From: Acinetobacter sp. Ac_5812
GTDB taxonomy: Bacteria; Pseudomonadota; Gammaproteobacteria; Pseudomonadales; Moraxellaceae
Direction of reading: 5' to 3'
Length of the DNA stretch: 64,000 nucleotides
Assembly (NCBI RefSeq): GCF_013072695.1
Contig: NZ_LXUK01000012.1
Coordinates: 124,546 to 188,545 of the forward strand
Position numbers and translations under genes: made by a program. Under the pieces are notes generated by a model. That model searched no databases, was not told the origin of the DNA, and saw only the letters and a program-made list of their open reading frames with translations. This document shows, in pieces, positions 1-9,393 of the stretch. Each line of letters begins with the position of its first letter. The stretch's first letter is position 1.

Positions 1-1
1 T

Positions 2-280
2 TTACCTGACGCATTATTTGTAATCGACGTTGATCACGAAGCGATTGCAATCAAAGAAGCGAAAAACTTAGGTATTCCTGTAATCGGTATCGTTGATACA
101 AACTCTAACCCAGACAACGTTGATTACGTTATTCCTGGTAACGACGATGCGATTCGTGCAGTAACTTTGTATGCTTCAGCTATGGCTGATGCGATTCTTG
201 CTGGTAAAGAATACGCTCAATCACAAGCTAATGCACAAGCAAAAGGCGATGATGCTGCGAAAGACGCATCTGAGGCTTAA
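2..280 (+). CDS. rpsB: 30S ribosomal protein S2, C-terminal part (truncated by window edge)
   Basis: The open frame enters from the left edge and ends at a TAA. It encodes about 92 residues of the C-terminal part of ribosomal protein S2, including the typical stretches [18 protein letters not shown] and [16 protein letters not shown]2 is a small-subunit head protein. The tail after the conserved core is Ala/Asp-rich ([12 protein letters not shown]), as is common in gamma-proteobacteria. The next gene is tsf, the usual rpsB-tsf order. The start lies outside the window. Identification is confident. Confidence 0.95.
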   Translation, partial: LPDALFVIDVDHEAIAIKEAKNLGIPVIGIVDTNSNPDNVDYVIPGNDDAIRAVTLYASAMADAILAGKEYAQSQANAQAKGDDAAKDASEA

Positions 281-350
281 TGCGTTTTTTGACGCAAGCT
301 TGTCATTTTTGCGACATGTAATGGTGGCAAATTAAAGCGTCGAGAGTGCA

Positions 351-382
351 AACGGCCCAGAGTTTCTTTGGGCCGTTTTTGT
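351..382 (+). terminator. Hairpin with T-run between rpsB and tsf
   Basis: AACGGCCCA and TGGGCCGTT form a stem around a short loop and are followed by TTTTT. It looks like an intrinsic terminator or attenuator, which would lower tsf transcription relative to rpsB. The tsf start follows about 40 bases later, so partial read-through or a separate tsf promoter is expected. Confidence 0.75.
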
Positions 383-420
383 TGAACAGATTTATTTTCT
401 ACCGATTTTAGGAGATCAAC

Positions 421-1296
421 ATGACTGCAGTTACTGCGAGCATGGTAAAAGAATTACGTGACCGTACTGGTCTTGCAATGATGGAATGCAAAAAAGCATT
501 AACAGAAGCAGGCGGTGACATCGAACTTGCGATTGATAACCTTCGTAAATCAGGTCAAGCAAAAGCTGCTAAAAAAGCAGGTAACATTGCTGCTGATGGC
601 GCGATCACTATTATTCAAAACGGTAACAAAGCAATTCTTGTTGAAGTTAACTGTCAAACTGACTTCGTTGCTAAAGACGAAAACTTCAAAAACTTCTCTG
701 ATAAAGTTGCTGCTGCTGCACTTGCTGCAAACGAAACTGATGCTGCAAAAATTGCTGAACTTAAACTTGAAGACGGCGCAACTGTAGAAGAAGCGCGTGT
801 TGCACTTGTTCAAAAAATCGGTGAAAACATTCAAGTTCGTCGTGCTCAAATCGTTGAAGGCGAAAACTTGGCTGTTTACAAACACGGTTTAAAAATCGGT
901 GTTGTTGTTTCTTACACAGGTGATGCTGACACTGGTAAAGGTATTGCAATGCACGTTGCTGCGTTCAACCCAGTTGCTGTAAATGCAGAAGCTGTTCCAG
1001 CTGACTTGATCGCTAAAGAGAAAGAAATTGCTGAAGCGAAAGCCTTAGAATCTGGTAAGCCAGCGAACATTGTTGAGAAAATGGTAACTGGTTCAGTTGA
1101 AAAATACTTGAACGAAGTTGCGCTTGATCGTCAAATGTATGTTATCGACAATGATAAGAAAGTTGCTGATGTATTGAAAGCAACTGGTACTGTTGTCGCT
1201 CAATTCGTTCGTTTCGAAGTGGGTGAAGGTATTGAGAAGAAAGCTGAAATGAGTTTTGCAGAAGAAGTTGCTGCTGCTCAAGCTGCTGCGAAGTAA
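421..1296 (+). CDS. tsf: Elongation factor Ts
   Basis: The 291-residue protein matches EF-Ts, the guanine-nucleotide exchange factor that recycles EF-Tu-GDP to EF-Tu-GTP during translation in the cytosol. The N-terminal UBA-like region has [19 protein letters not shown] (about residues 9-27). The EF-Tu-contacting TDFVAKD motif lies at about residues 80-86. ATG at 421 follows TTAGGAGATCAAC, a strong ribosome-binding site. It sits directly downstream of rpsB and ends before an intrinsic terminator. Length is normal for the family. Confidence 0.98.
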   Translation: MTAVTASMVKELRDRTGLAMMECKKALTEAGGDIELAIDNLRKSGQAKAAKKAGNIAADGAITIIQNGNKAILVEVNCQTDFVAKDENFKNFSDKVAAAALAANETDAAKIAELKLEDGATVEEARVALVQKIGENIQVRRAQIVEGENLAVYKHGLKIGVVVSYTGDADTGKGIAMHVAAFNPVAVNAEAVPADLIAKEKEIAEAKALESGKPANIVEKMVTGSVEKYLNEVALDRQMYVIDNDKKVADVLKATGTVVAQFVRFEVGEGIEKKAEMSFAEEVAAAQAAAK

Positions 1297-1310
1297 TTCG
1301 TATCTTCTAA

Positions 1311-1345
1311 AAAAAAACCCAGTCATTTAGACTGGGTTTTTTTAT
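1311..1345 (+). terminator. Intrinsic terminator after tsf
   Basis: AAACCCAGTC and GACTGGGTTT form a 10-bp stem with a short loop, flanked by A-run and T-run, just after the tsf stop codon. The A/T symmetry would allow function in both directions. Confidence 0.9.
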
Positions 1346-1354
1346 TGCCTGTAG

Positions 1355-1385
1355 AAAAAGCCCACTATATTGAGTGGGCTTTTTC
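1355..1385. terminator. Bidirectional terminator between tsf and the NlpE-like gene
   Basis: AAAAAGCCCACT and AGTGGGCTTTTT form a perfect stem with a short loop. It is placed between the convergent tsf and lipoprotein genes and would terminate the minus-strand gene on its T-rich side. Confidence 0.85.
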
Positions 1386-1398
1386 CGGTAGAAATAAC

Positions 1399-1863
1399 TT
1401 ATTCAGCTTCTTTCTTGAGTTCGTATTTGTCAGCTAATTCGCCTGTAATCTCTTTGCCTTCCGTGTCGAGGGCTTTTAAGTAGCCTTCAGCAACAAAGTA
1501 TTTGCGACCATCACCAGCTTTGTCGAGTTCAATAATAGAGGTATTCTTGCTGTCAAAAGTAAAGCTACCTTTGCTTTCAAATGCTTTGCCATCACCTTTG
1601 CCAAGATAAGTCTCTTTGAGCTCGTAAGTTTTATCTAGATTAAGTTCAAGTTCGGTTTTAATTCCTTCGCAATCTGCACAAGGAAGTACACCTTTATATG
1701 TGCCATTCCAGTCTAATGAGTTTTCTGCTGTGTGTGCACTATCAACAACTTCAGTGCTGCTCGTTGCAGGTGGGGCCTGTTCATCAGTTTTTGGTGTTTC
1801 TGCTTTATTGCATGCAACTAAAAAAATAGAAGCTAAAGAAATGGCGATAATTGATTTTTTCAT
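1399..1863 (-). CDS. NlpE N-terminal-type copper-resistance/envelope lipoprotein
   Basis: This 154-residue protein starts with a lipoprotein signal peptide ending in the lipobox LVAC (Cys18). A low-complexity Thr/Glu/Pro linker follows, to about residue 50. The rest resembles the N-terminal domain of NlpE/CutF, with GTYKGVLPCADCEGIKTEL carrying the CxxC pair at about residues 62-65. In enterobacteria NlpE is an outer-membrane lipoprotein that senses surface contact and copper stress through Cpx. This protein has only the N-terminal domain. It is monocistronic, with a terminator downstream. Family assignment is firm; a role in copper or adhesion sensing is inferred. Confidence 0.85.
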   Translation of the reverse strand: MKKSIIAISLASIFLVACNKAETPKTDEQAPPATSSTEVVDSAHTAENSLDWNGTYKGVLPCADCEGIKTELELNLDKTYELKETYLGKGDGKAFESKGSFTFDSKNTSIIELDKAGDGRKYFVAEGYLKALDTEGKEITGELADKYELKKEAE

Positions 1864-1971
1864 CTTAGATATAACCTTGTGAAAACATTAATATCCAAGT
1901 TATTAGATTTTAAAAAGAAATGGTAGTAAAGGAATGTAAGGGTTATTTAACCTTTGGTAAAGCAAGACAAG

Positions 1972-2097
1972 TTAACCTTGTCTTGCTTTGAAGCGAGGGT
2001 TTGATTTGCAAATGACAAATAACTTGCCACGACGTTTGACAATTTGGCAGTCACTGCTGCGACGTTTAGCACTTTTAAGAGATGAGCATACTTTCAT
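1972..2097 (-). CDS. rpmJ: 50S ribosomal protein L36, type B (zinc-independent, YkgO-like)
   Basis: The 41-residue protein starts [13 protein letters not shown] and ends [11 protein letters not shown], closely resembling E. coli YkgO, the alternative L36. Zinc-binding L36 has a C-x2-C-x12-C-x5-H ligand set. Here the first Cys of that set and the His are absent, leaving cysteines at 4, 17 and 30, so zinc binding is unlikely. Such paralogues can replace the zinc form when zinc is scarce. The frame stays open upstream through the tRNA, but ATG at 2097 is the natural start because it matches the family length. Regulation by Zur cannot be read from the sequence. Confidence 0.9.
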   Translation of the reverse strand: MKVCSSLKSAKRRSSDCQIVKRRGKLFVICKSNPRFKARQG

Positions 2098-2204
2098 TTT
2101 GGTTCCTGATTTTGTTTGTAATGTTATAATATTACATTTGATTTTTACTGTAAAGTTTGTCTTATTGTTTAAGGAATAGATGTGGTGAGATAAATAGGGG
2201 AAAT

Positions 2205-2240
2205 AAAAAAAGCCCTTATCTTTCGATAAGGGCTTTTTTG
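2205..2240. terminator. Terminator after tRNA-Gly
   Basis: AAAAAAGCCCTTATC and GATAAGGGCTTTTTT form a 15-bp stem with a four-base loop immediately 3' of tRNA-Gly on the minus strand. It is T-rich on both sides, so it may act in both directions. Confidence 0.9.
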
Positions 2241-2244
2241 AATC

Positions 2245-2320
2245 TGGAGCGGGAAAGGAGACTCGAACTCCCGACCCCAACCTTGGCAAGGTTATGCTCT
2301 ACCAACTGAGCTATTCCCGC
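2245..2320 (-). tRNA. tRNA-Gly (anticodon GCC)
   Basis: The reverse complement begins GCGGGAATAGCTCAGTTGG and ends in an encoded CCA. The acceptor stem GCGGGAA pairs with TTCCCGC. The D-loop AGCTCAGTTGGTAGAGC and T-loop GTTCGAGTC are canonical. The anticodon stem-loop CCTTGCCAAGG gives anticodon GCC. The gene is 76 nt, lies just downstream of cysS on the same strand, and is followed by a strong terminator. Confidence 0.97.
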
Positions 2321-2382
2321 AATAGGACGCATTATAGAGAGTTTCATTCAAGTGTCAACTCTTTATCATGCTGAGTGTTGAA

Positions 2383-3804
2383 TTAATCAGCACGTCGCCA
2401 AATTGTACCTTGACGCGTATCTTCCAAAACAACACCTTGATCTAATAAAGACTGACGAATGCCATCTGCTTGAGCAAAGTCTTTGGCCTTTTTCGCATCA
2501 ACACGCTGTTGGATAAAGTTCTCAATTTCAGCATCAGAAAGGCTAAGAGCTTCTTGTCCAATATCTGATTTGAGGAATTCATCCACATCATGCTGAACCA
2601 GACCAAGAATGTTAGTTAAATGACGCAGAGTAGAGTAAAGCTTTGTTGCTTGTTCCGCTTGCTCTTCTTTCACCGCGCGATTAAGTTCTTTATTCAGTTC
2701 GAACAGTACCGCCATGGCTTCAGCGGTATTGAAATCATCACACATCGCACTGTTAAAGCGTTCAACAAAGCTATGTTCTAAGCTCTCAACAGTTTTTTGA
2801 CCATACGCCTGTTGATAGGCTTTAAATGAATGATAAAAACGGCTCAGGGCTGTTTTAGCTTCTTTTAGGGCCACATCAGAGAAGTTTACTGGACTACGAT
2901 AATGTGAAGACACAATGAAGTAGCGAATCACTTCGGGATGGAATTTCTCCATGACATCGCGAATGGTAAAGAAATTGCCTAAAGACTTAGACATTTTCTC
3001 GCCATCAACATTGATGAAACCAACATGCATCCAATAATTGACATATTGTTCGCCCGTTGATGCTTCACTTTGTGCGATTTCATTTTCATGGTGCGGGAAC
3101 ATCAGATCTGAACCGCCACCATGAATATCGAAATGATTGCCTAGGCAGCAGGTCGACATTGCAGAACATTCAATATGCCAACCTGGGCGGCCATTGCCCC
3201 AAGGTGAAGTCCAAGCAGGTTCATTTGCTTTAGCATGTTTCCACAATACAAAGTCAAAGGGATGTTTCTTTTCAACTTCAACATCCACACGCTCAGATGC
3301 ACCCGCTTGCATATCATCCAATTTACGACCTGATAAACGACCGTATTTATTGAACTTACCCACCTCAAAATAAACATCACCATTGGCAGCAGGGTATGCA
3401 GCCCCTTTATCAACCAAGGTGCCGATCATATTTTGCATTTGATCAATATATTCAGTTGCTTTAGGTGCTTCATCAGGTTCAGCACAACCTAAGTTAGCCG
3501 CATCTTCATTCATTGCCTGAATAAAACGAGCAGTGAGCTGTTGAATGCTTTCGCCATTTTCATTGGCACGTGCAATGATTTTGTCATCAATATCGGTAAT
3601 GTTGCGAATATAGCGAACTTTCCAACCTTGGCTGCGTAGGAAGCGAATGATGTAGTCAAATGCAACCATAACCCGAGCGTGCCCGATATGACAGTAATCG
3701 TAAACCGTCATACCACAGACATACATATCGATTTGACCTTCTTTGCGTGGGACAAATTCAACTTTTTTACGTTGCTCAGAGTTATATAGAACAAAAGGTT
3801 GCAT
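2383..3804 (-). CDS. cysS: Cysteinyl-tRNA synthetase
   Basis: This is a class Ia aminoacyl-tRNA synthetase that charges tRNA-Cys using ATP. From the ATG at 3804 the protein has 473 residues, the usual bacterial length. The HIGH motif is at about residues 39-42. The zinc-ligand cysteine lies just before it in [10 protein letters not shown] (Cys30). The catalytic loop KMSKS occurs in [13 protein letters not shown], and the zinc site HIECSAMS is also present. An in-frame TTG four codons upstream was rejected because MQPFVLYNS is the usual N-terminus. It lies upstream of tRNA-Gly on the same strand. Confidence 0.97.
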   Translation of the reverse strand: MQPFVLYNSEQRKKVEFVPRKEGQIDMYVCGMTVYDYCHIGHARVMVAFDYIIRFLRSQGWKVRYIRNITDIDDKIIARANENGESIQQLTARFIQAMNEDAANLGCAEPDEAPKATEYIDQMQNMIGTLVDKGAAYPAANGDVYFEVGKFNKYGRLSGRKLDDMQAGASERVDVEVEKKHPFDFVLWKHAKANEPAWTSPWGNGRPGWHIECSAMSTCCLGNHFDIHGGGSDLMFPHHENEIAQSEASTGEQYVNYWMHVGFINVDGEKMSKSLGNFFTIRDVMEKFHPEVIRYFIVSSHYRSPVNFSDVALKEAKTALSRFYHSFKAYQQAYGQKTVESLEHSFVERFNSAMCDDFNTAEAMAVLFELNKELNRAVKEEQAEQATKLYSTLRHLTNILGLVQHDVDEFLKSDIGQEALSLSDAEIENFIQQRVDAKKAKDFAQADGIRQSLLDQGVVLEDTRQGTIWRRAD

Positions 3805-3906
3805 AAGGGTTTTCAAACACTCTACAAAAATCGTTATTCATCATAACGTATGCACCATATTTCATAAAGTTATCAGCAGAAAAAAGATGGCTTTCATTTG
3901 CAATAT

Positions 3907-5316
3907 TCATGATTCAAAACCAATTTGACCTGCCATTCGAAGTTGAGCCTTTTTGGCAAAGTAATAATAAATCACCGCTGTTGCTAAAATACCGACCAGC
4001 CAAGAGATATCAATACCACCTAATGCTGTGGCGATTGTACCCGTAAAAAACTTACTGTGAATAAAGGGAAGTTGTAGCAAAACACCCATCACATAGCAGC
4101 CAATACCAATACTATTCCAGCGCCCATATTTCCCATCTGGATCGTATAACGCATCAACATCACATTCTTCTTTAGAAATGAAGTAGTAATCTACGAGGTT
4201 AATTGCACTCCAAGGAATGAAGAAGGTGAGTAGGAACAGAATGAATGCTTTAAAGCTGTTTAAAAAAGTATGTTCACCAGCAATTGCGATGATTGTAGAA
4301 ATGGCAACCATAGCCAGTACAATACTTAAACGCGTTATTCTTGAAATTTGATAGTGCGGTTTGAAGCTATTCCAAATGGTTGCAATACACATGAAGCATC
4401 CATAAGCATTCAGCGTGGAGAGAGTGACCTTACCAAAGGCGATGCTGAAATATAAGAAAGTAATGATCAGTGCGATGGCATTCATCCCCACGACATATTG
4501 CACCTCATTTCCGACAAAGCCGCCTTGTGAAATCTGTGCAATCAATACACCCAAAGTCATGGAAAATTGCGAACTGAGGAGTGAACCTAAACCAACAGCC
4601 AAAAAGACACGGGTGGAGGAGGTGTTTGACGGTAGGTATCTGGAATAATCGGCTACATAAGGACCGAATGAAATTTGCCAAGAGGCCGAAAGCGAAATTG
4701 CTAACAAAAATGAGGACCAGCTAAACTTTTGAACGGCAATTAATGCTGAAAAGTTTGAATGAGTTAAAATTTGAGTCAAAATAATGATAAAGGCAACTAT
4801 GCCAATAACGCTTGCAACTTTTCCGACTCAGTGGATTAAGCGATAACCAATGGTGGCAAATATCACAATAAACGCCGCATAGATTAAAATTCCAGTGCTA
4901 TTGCTGACATTGATGAGTTGTGCGATCGCTTTACCTGCGAGGACTTCACCAGTGGCTGTAAACCCAATGTACATCAAGCAAACTAAGAGAATCGGAATGC
5001 AAGCACCGTACACGCCAAATTGCACGCGGCTTGAAATCATTTGCGGAAGGCCAAGTTTGGGACCTTGTGCTGCATGTAATGCCATTACGATGGCGCCAAA
5101 GCATTGCCCAATCAATAAACCAATAATCGACCAAAATACATCACCACCAAGTACAACGGCCAAAGCACCTGTAACGATTGCTGTGATTTGTAAATTAGCA
5201 CCAAACCATAGCGTAAATTGGCCAAAAACACTGCCATGTCGTTCATCTTCTGGAATGAAGTCAATACTGCGGTTTTCAACAAACGGGTGCTTTTCTTTCT
5301 CATCCAATGAGCTCAT
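3907..5316 (-). pseudogene. NCS1-family cytosine/purine permease, interrupted by an in-frame TGA
   Basis: Two open stretches on the minus strand, 5316-4828 (MSSLDEKEKHPFVENRS...) and then to 3907, are in the same reading frame and separated by one TGA at 4828-4830. Joined, they give about 469 codons, the normal length of NCS1 nucleobase permeases, with the typical N-terminus (EDERHGSVFGQFTLWFGANLQ) and about 12 hydrophobic segments. The stop reads ...GYRLIH-stop-VGKVAS..., consistent with a TGG-to-TGA change at codon 163. No frame shift is present and both halves look otherwise intact, so decay is recent or the stop is a sequence error. Substrate (cytosine, allantoin or other) cannot be assigned. 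Confidence 0.85.
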
Positions 5317-5396
5317 CTTTTACTCCTGATCCTTGAAGCATTGATTGTTATACAAAATACATGATTTGGTTTAGGTGTGGTCATGTGTGATCTTAT

Positions 5397-5444
5397 ATGT
5401 ACATGTACATGTACATGTATATGTATATGTATATGTATATGTAA
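5397..5444. repeat. Hexanucleotide tandem repeat (ATGTAC/ATGTAT) x8
   Basis: Eight uninterrupted 6-bp units occur here: ATGTAC three times, ATGTAT four times, and ATGTAA once. The array lies 80 bases upstream of the permease pseudogene start, in the divergent 400-base gap before kdsD. The rest of the gap holds no gene; it contains the unassigned kdsD promoter region. The array could change copy number by slippage and so alter promoter spacing. Confidence 0.9.
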
Positions 5445-5719
5445 CTAGCTTTAATAATAAGCAAGTTTTTCCTGTGACGTATAGAAGGGATGTGCGATTA
5501 AGAATGAATGTACATATGCCTAACTAAATTGGGATTCAAAATATGGGTGATAGCCCAAATATAATGAGTCCGATTCCATACTTCATCTCTTCATTTTTCA
5601 TGAAAACTTATACATTTAGAAACGTGTATGATTTGCAGATATGTTAGAATCGCCACCATTCTTTTGATTAAAATCATCTACCATCAGGTGGATAGAGTAT
5701 TATTTTGAGTCAAACTCAT

Positions 5720-6697
5720 ATGTCACACACCATAGATTTCCAAAAAAGCGCATTAGAAACGTTGCGTGTCGAACAACAAGCCATAGATGTCTTAACTGCG
5801 CAAATTGATGAACGCTTCGATATTGCATGCGGAATCCTTTTGCAATGCCAAGGACGTGTTGTTGTAACTGGTATGGGTAAGTCTGGTCATATCGGTCGTA
5901 AAATGGCGGCTACCTTTGCATCGACTGGAACACCATCTTTCTTTATGCATCCAGGTGAAGCAGGCCATGGTGATCTAGGAATGTTAGTGCGTGGTGATGT
6001 ACTGATTGCAATTTCTAACTCAGGTAAGAGTGATGAAATCATGATGTTAATGCCTTTAATCAAGCATTTAGCTGTACCTTTAATTACCATTAGTCGGGAT
6101 GATAAAGGGCCAATGCCTCAAAATGCCGATGTTGCATTGACACTTGGTGCTGTTGAGGAGGCATGTCCTTTGGGCTTAGCACCAACATCAAGTACCACTG
6201 CAACATTGGTATTAGGCGATGCTTTAGCTGTTGCATTATTAGAGGCTCGTGGTTTTACTGCAGATGATTTTGCACGTTCACATCCAGCAGGGGCGTTAGG
6301 TAAACGTTTACTCCTTTATGTTAAACATTTGATGCACACTGGTGCAGAGTTACCTAAAGTGAGCCCAGATACCCCAATGAACAAAGTGTTATATGAGATT
6401 TCTGGTAAAAGGCTTGGGTTAACTACAATTGTTGATGAAAATGATACCTTGTTAGGTGTTTTCACGGATGGTGATTTACGTCGTATGATTGATCAGCAAC
6501 AAGGTTTTGATGTGAACTTAGCTGTATCTGAAGTTATGAGTAAAAATCCTCTAACGATTTCTCAGGATGCTCGTGCGGTGAAAGCTCTAGAAAAAATGCA
6601 TGACAAAAAAGTCAATCAATTTGTGGTCGTAGATAATGCCAACAAGGTTATTGGTGTAATCACTATGCATGATTTGATTGAAGCAGGAGTAAATTAA
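5720..6697 (+). CDS. kdsD: Arabinose-5-phosphate isomerase (KdsD/KpsF family)
   Basis: KdsD converts ribulose 5-phosphate to arabinose 5-phosphate, the first committed step of Kdo synthesis for LOS. The 325-residue protein has an N-terminal SIS domain (GMGKSGHIGRKMAATFASTGTPSFF, SNSGKSDEI; roughly residues 35-175) and two C-terminal CBS motifs (roughly 205-325, ending VIGVITMHDLIEAGVN). ATG at 5720 is used. A TTG at 5705 in the same frame, preceded by AGGTGG, is a possible alternative that adds five residues. The following kdsC starts three bases after the stop, so this is the first gene of the kds-lpt operon. Confidence 0.93.
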   Translation: MSHTIDFQKSALETLRVEQQAIDVLTAQIDERFDIACGILLQCQGRVVVTGMGKSGHIGRKMAATFASTGTPSFFMHPGEAGHGDLGMLVRGDVLIAISNSGKSDEIMMLMPLIKHLAVPLITISRDDKGPMPQNADVALTLGAVEEACPLGLAPTSSTTATLVLGDALAVALLEARGFTADDFARSHPAGALGKRLLLYVKHLMHTGAELPKVSPDTPMNKVLYEISGKRLGLTTIVDENDTLLGVFTDGDLRRMIDQQQGFDVNLAVSEVMSKNPLTISQDARAVKALEKMHDKKVNQFVVVDNANKVIGVITMHDLIEAGVN

Positions 6698-6700
6698 GCC

Positions 6701-7240
6701 ATGGCATCTTATGCTTTACAAGAACAAGCTCGCCATTTAAAAGCACTGGTACTTGATGTGGATGGCATCTTAAGCGATGGCTTTGTTACATTAACCAATT
6801 CAGGTGATGAGATTAAATCATTTGATATCCGTGATGGCTTGGGAATGAAGCTGGTTCAACAAGCGGGTATGAAAGTAATTATTATCACAGGTCGAAAAAG
6901 TCAGATTGTTGAAAAACGGATGTCTGATCTTGGTGTTGATCTCGTCTTTCAAGGGCGCGAGGATAAGGGGGTAGCACTGCGCGAAGCTTGTGCTCAATTG
7001 GATCTATTGCCTGAAGATTGTATTTATATGGGGGATGACTGGCCTGATCTATCTGCATTTGCGATCGCTGGTATGAAAGTTACGGTGCCCAATGGACATG
7101 AAGAAGTACGTCGTCGTGCTAATTTAGTGACCCAAGCGATGGGTGGTCGTGGTGCTGTACGAGAAGTATGCGATATGTTGTTGATGGCAAAAGGTGTTTA
7201 CCAAGAACTGCTTGAAAAATATCTTGCTGTACCACATTAA
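6701..7240 (+). CDS. kdsC: 3-deoxy-manno-octulosonate-8-phosphatase
   Basis: This HAD-superfamily phosphatase removes phosphate from Kdo-8-phosphate in the cytosol, giving Kdo for LOS inner core. The 179-residue protein is of standard size. The catalytic DxD lies in LVLDVDGILSDG (Asp19, Asp21). Motif II is IITGRKS and motif III/IV is YMGDDWPDL. It lacks a large cap, as expected of the tetrameric C0 subclass. It follows kdsD by three bases and precedes lptC, the conserved gamma-proteobacterial order. Confidence 0.95.
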   Translation: MASYALQEQARHLKALVLDVDGILSDGFVTLTNSGDEIKSFDIRDGLGMKLVQQAGMKVIIITGRKSQIVEKRMSDLGVDLVFQGREDKGVALREACAQLDLLPEDCIYMGDDWPDLSAFAIAGMKVTVPNGHEEVRRRANLVTQAMGGRGAVREVCDMLLMAKGVYQELLEKYLAVPH

Positions 7241-7279
7241 TATAGTGTTGATTCGCTTAAAGGTTAGGTAACCCTGTTT

Positions 7280-7831
7280 ATGGATACCAAAGTTTTATAT
7301 GTTGTTGCTGTTGTAGTCGCTTCTATAAGTGGTGGCTACTATTACTACAGTGGCAAAGCAAAAAAGTTGGATGTTGATTCAGCCAAGAATATGACCTATT
7401 CAGCTCAGGGTGTTCATTTAACTCAAACTGACGAGCAGGGCAATTTGTATATGCGAGCTGAAGTTAAACAGCTACAACAGAATATGCAACAAAAAACCTC
7501 TCAGCTTGATCAACTGAATGCGGTGATGTACAAACAGGGCAAACTGGATGCAACATTCTATGCAAAACAAGCAAATGGCTATGATGATAATAGTAAAGTC
7601 ATTTTGCTTGGAGATGTTGTTGCAACGAAATTGTCCGATCAAGGTAACAAATTAGAGTTTCATACGGATGAACTCACGGGTTACCCAAAAACAAGAGAGC
7701 TTGAAACACAACATCAGGTGATAGTTCAATCACCATCTGCTGAATTTGTGAGCCAGGGTCTCAAGGCTAATTTAAATAATGGTCAATATGAGTTTTATAA
7801 AATTCGAGGAAAGTATGCGCCAAGTTCTTAA
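7280..7831 (+). CDS. lptC: LOS export protein LptC
   Basis: LptC is the bitopic inner-membrane member of the Lpt bridge that receives LPS/LOS from LptBFG and passes it to LptA. The 183-residue protein has a single N-terminal membrane helix (about residues 4-23). A periplasmic beta-jellyroll region follows, with typical phrases such as MTYSAQGVHLTQTDEQGN and KVILLGDVVATKL. Its position between kdsC and lptA is diagnostic. The 3' end overlaps the start of lptA by 17 bases, suggesting translational coupling. Confidence 0.92.
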   Translation: MDTKVLYVVAVVVASISGGYYYYSGKAKKLDVDSAKNMTYSAQGVHLTQTDEQGNLYMRAEVKQLQQNMQQKTSQLDQLNAVMYKQGKLDATFYAKQANGYDDNSKVILLGDVVATKLSDQGNKLEFHTDELTGYPKTRELETQHQVIVQSPSAEFVSQGLKANLNNGQYEFYKIRGKYAPSS

Positions 7832-8363
7832 TTCCAAATCTCGTTTTACTTTCCTGAAACAACTAAGCTGTGTTGCTGTGGTTGCACTTTCTTCTGCAGC
7901 TAGTTTTGCTTTGCCATCGGATCGTAACCAACAGCTTTCTTTGGTTGCGGACCGTGCAACTTATAATGATAAAACAGGTATAACGACCTATACTGGCAAT
8001 GTTGTGATCGAACAAGGCACCATGAAGCTTCAAGCTGATTCACTTGTTGCAAATTTAAATAGTAAAAAAGAAATTCAAATCATTACAGCCAAAGGTCAGC
8101 CAGCAAAGTTCCAGCAGCAAATGGATACGAATAAGGGCTTAGCTCGAGGTGAAGCACAGACGATCGTGTACAATGCAGATACAGGTATTCTTACTTTAAC
8201 GGGTAAAGCATACCTTTATCAGGATGGCTCAAGCATTCGTGGTAATAGCTTAAAATACAGCATGAATAAAGGTGATGTAGAGGCACAAGGATCTTCAACT
8301 AACCGTGTGCAAATTATTATTCCACCTTCAAGTTCAAAAAGTTTCCCAGGGGCGCGTGATTAA
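7815..8363 (+). CDS. lptA: Periplasmic LOS-transport protein LptA
   Basis: LptA forms the periplasmic filament that carries LOS from LptC to LptD. From ATG at 7815 the protein has 182 residues. A Sec signal peptide ([17 protein letters not shown]...) ends near Ala32, before LPSDRNQQ. The OstA/LptA domain is recognisable from [30 protein letters not shown] and [17 protein letters not shown]. The ribosome-binding site GAGGAAAG lies three bases upstream of this ATG, which decides the start over earlier in-frame codons inside lptC. Its stop overlaps the lptB start (TAATG). Confidence 0.94.
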   Translation: MRQVLNSKSRFTFLKQLSCVAVVALSSAASFALPSDRNQQLSLVADRATYNDKTGITTYTGNVVIEQGTMKLQADSLVANLNSKKEIQIITAKGQPAKFQQQMDTNKGLARGEAQTIVYNADTGILTLTGKAYLYQDGSSIRGNSLKYSMNKGDVEAQGSSTNRVQIIIPPSSSKSFPGARD

Positions 8364-9109
8364 TGGAACAATCAATGCAGCAACCACAGACGCTCTGTAT
8401 CAAACACTTAGCTAAGAACTATAGTAAACGTTGGGTGGTAAAAGATGTTTCCTTTACTATGCAAAGTGGACAAATTGTTGGTTTACTTGGACCAAATGGT
8501 GCAGGTAAAACGACGAGCTTTTATATGGTCGTCGGTTTGGTTCGTATGGATAAAGGCGAGATCCATTTAGATAATCTGGACTTGTCTGATCTTGCGATGC
8601 ATGAGCGTGCACGTAAAGGTATTGGTTATTTGCCACAGGAAGCATCGATTTTCAGAAAGCTTACCATTGCTGAAAATATCATGGCAATTCTGGAAACACG
8701 AAAAGACTTAAATAAACAACAGCGCCAGCAACGTCTCAATGAGTTATTAAATGATTTTAAAATCAATCATATTAAGGATTCATTGGGGATGAGTGTGTCT
8801 GGTGGTGAGCGTCGCCGTGCTGAAATTGCACGTGCTTTGGCTGCCGATCCTAAGTTTATGCTTTTAGATGAACCATTTGCTGGTGTCGACCCAATTTCTG
8901 TTGGTGATATTAAAGAGATTATTCAAACACTTAAGGATCGTGGTATTGGGGTTCTGATTACGGATCATAACGTACGTGAGACTTTAGCAATTTGTGAGAA
9001 AGCCTACATTGTGAGTGAGGGTTCAGTGATTGCAGAAGGAACACCACAAGAAATTCTGGATAATGAGCAAGTACGTAAAGTGTATTTAGGTGATGACTTC
9101 GTCGTTTAA
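8363..9109 (+). CDS. lptB: LPS export ABC transporter ATP-binding protein LptB
   Basis: This is the ATPase of the LptB2FGC transporter at the cytoplasmic face of the inner membrane. In the 248-residue protein, Walker A GPNGAGKT is at about 43-50. The Q-loop is in [13 protein letters not shown], the signature motif is SGGERRR, Walker B and D-loop are [11 protein letters not shown], and the switch His is in ITDHNVRET. An ATG at 8375 is a possible shorter start. It closes the kdsD-kdsC-lptCAB operon and is followed by a terminator rather than by rpoN. Confidence 0.95.
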   Translation: MEQSMQQPQTLCIKHLAKNYSKRWVVKDVSFTMQSGQIVGLLGPNGAGKTTSFYMVVGLVRMDKGEIHLDNLDLSDLAMHERARKGIGYLPQEASIFRKLTIAENIMAILETRKDLNKQQRQQRLNELLNDFKINHIKDSLGMSVSGGERRRAEIARALAADPKFMLLDEPFAGVDPISVGDIKEIIQTLKDRGIGVLITDHNVRETLAICEKAYIVSEGSVIAEGTPQEILDNEQVRKVYLGDDFVV

Positions 9110-9135
9110 ATCAACCGATTGTCACTTTTTAAAGA

Positions 9136-9158
9136 AGAACCGCAAGGTTCTTTTTTTA
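9136..9158 (+). terminator. Intrinsic terminator after lptB
   Basis: AGAACC and GGTTCT pair around GCAA and are followed by seven Ts, 27 bases after the lptB stop. It closes the LOS operon. The rest of the gap to 9393 is very AT-rich and holds no gene; it must contain the promoter of the secretion operon. Confidence 0.8.
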
Positions 9159-9393
9159 TACCGAAATTTTTAAAAGCTTGACTTGTCTAAATGGAAATAT
9201 GGAAGTTTTTAAATAATCTATTGATAGATAATTATTTTATAAATTTAATTATCTAGGCATAATCTATTAAAATGTGAACTGTTTTACAAAAATATACATA
9301 TATCTTGCGATGAAATTATGTGCGGAACGTAGTGTTTTTTATAAAAAAATGCTTAAAATGAAAATGCTGAAATGATAACAATACGAAAAAAAT

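Noticed and set aside
1972..2289. A longer 105-residue frame covering L36 and part of the tRNA
   Set aside because: The upstream part runs through the tRNA-Gly sequence and its terminator; only the last 41 residues match a known protein, so the short L36 start at 2097 is used.
4828..4830. Selenocysteine or programmed read-through at the TGA in the permease
   Set aside because: I see no SECIS-like element and the family normally has no selenocysteine; the neighbouring residues fit a changed Trp codon.
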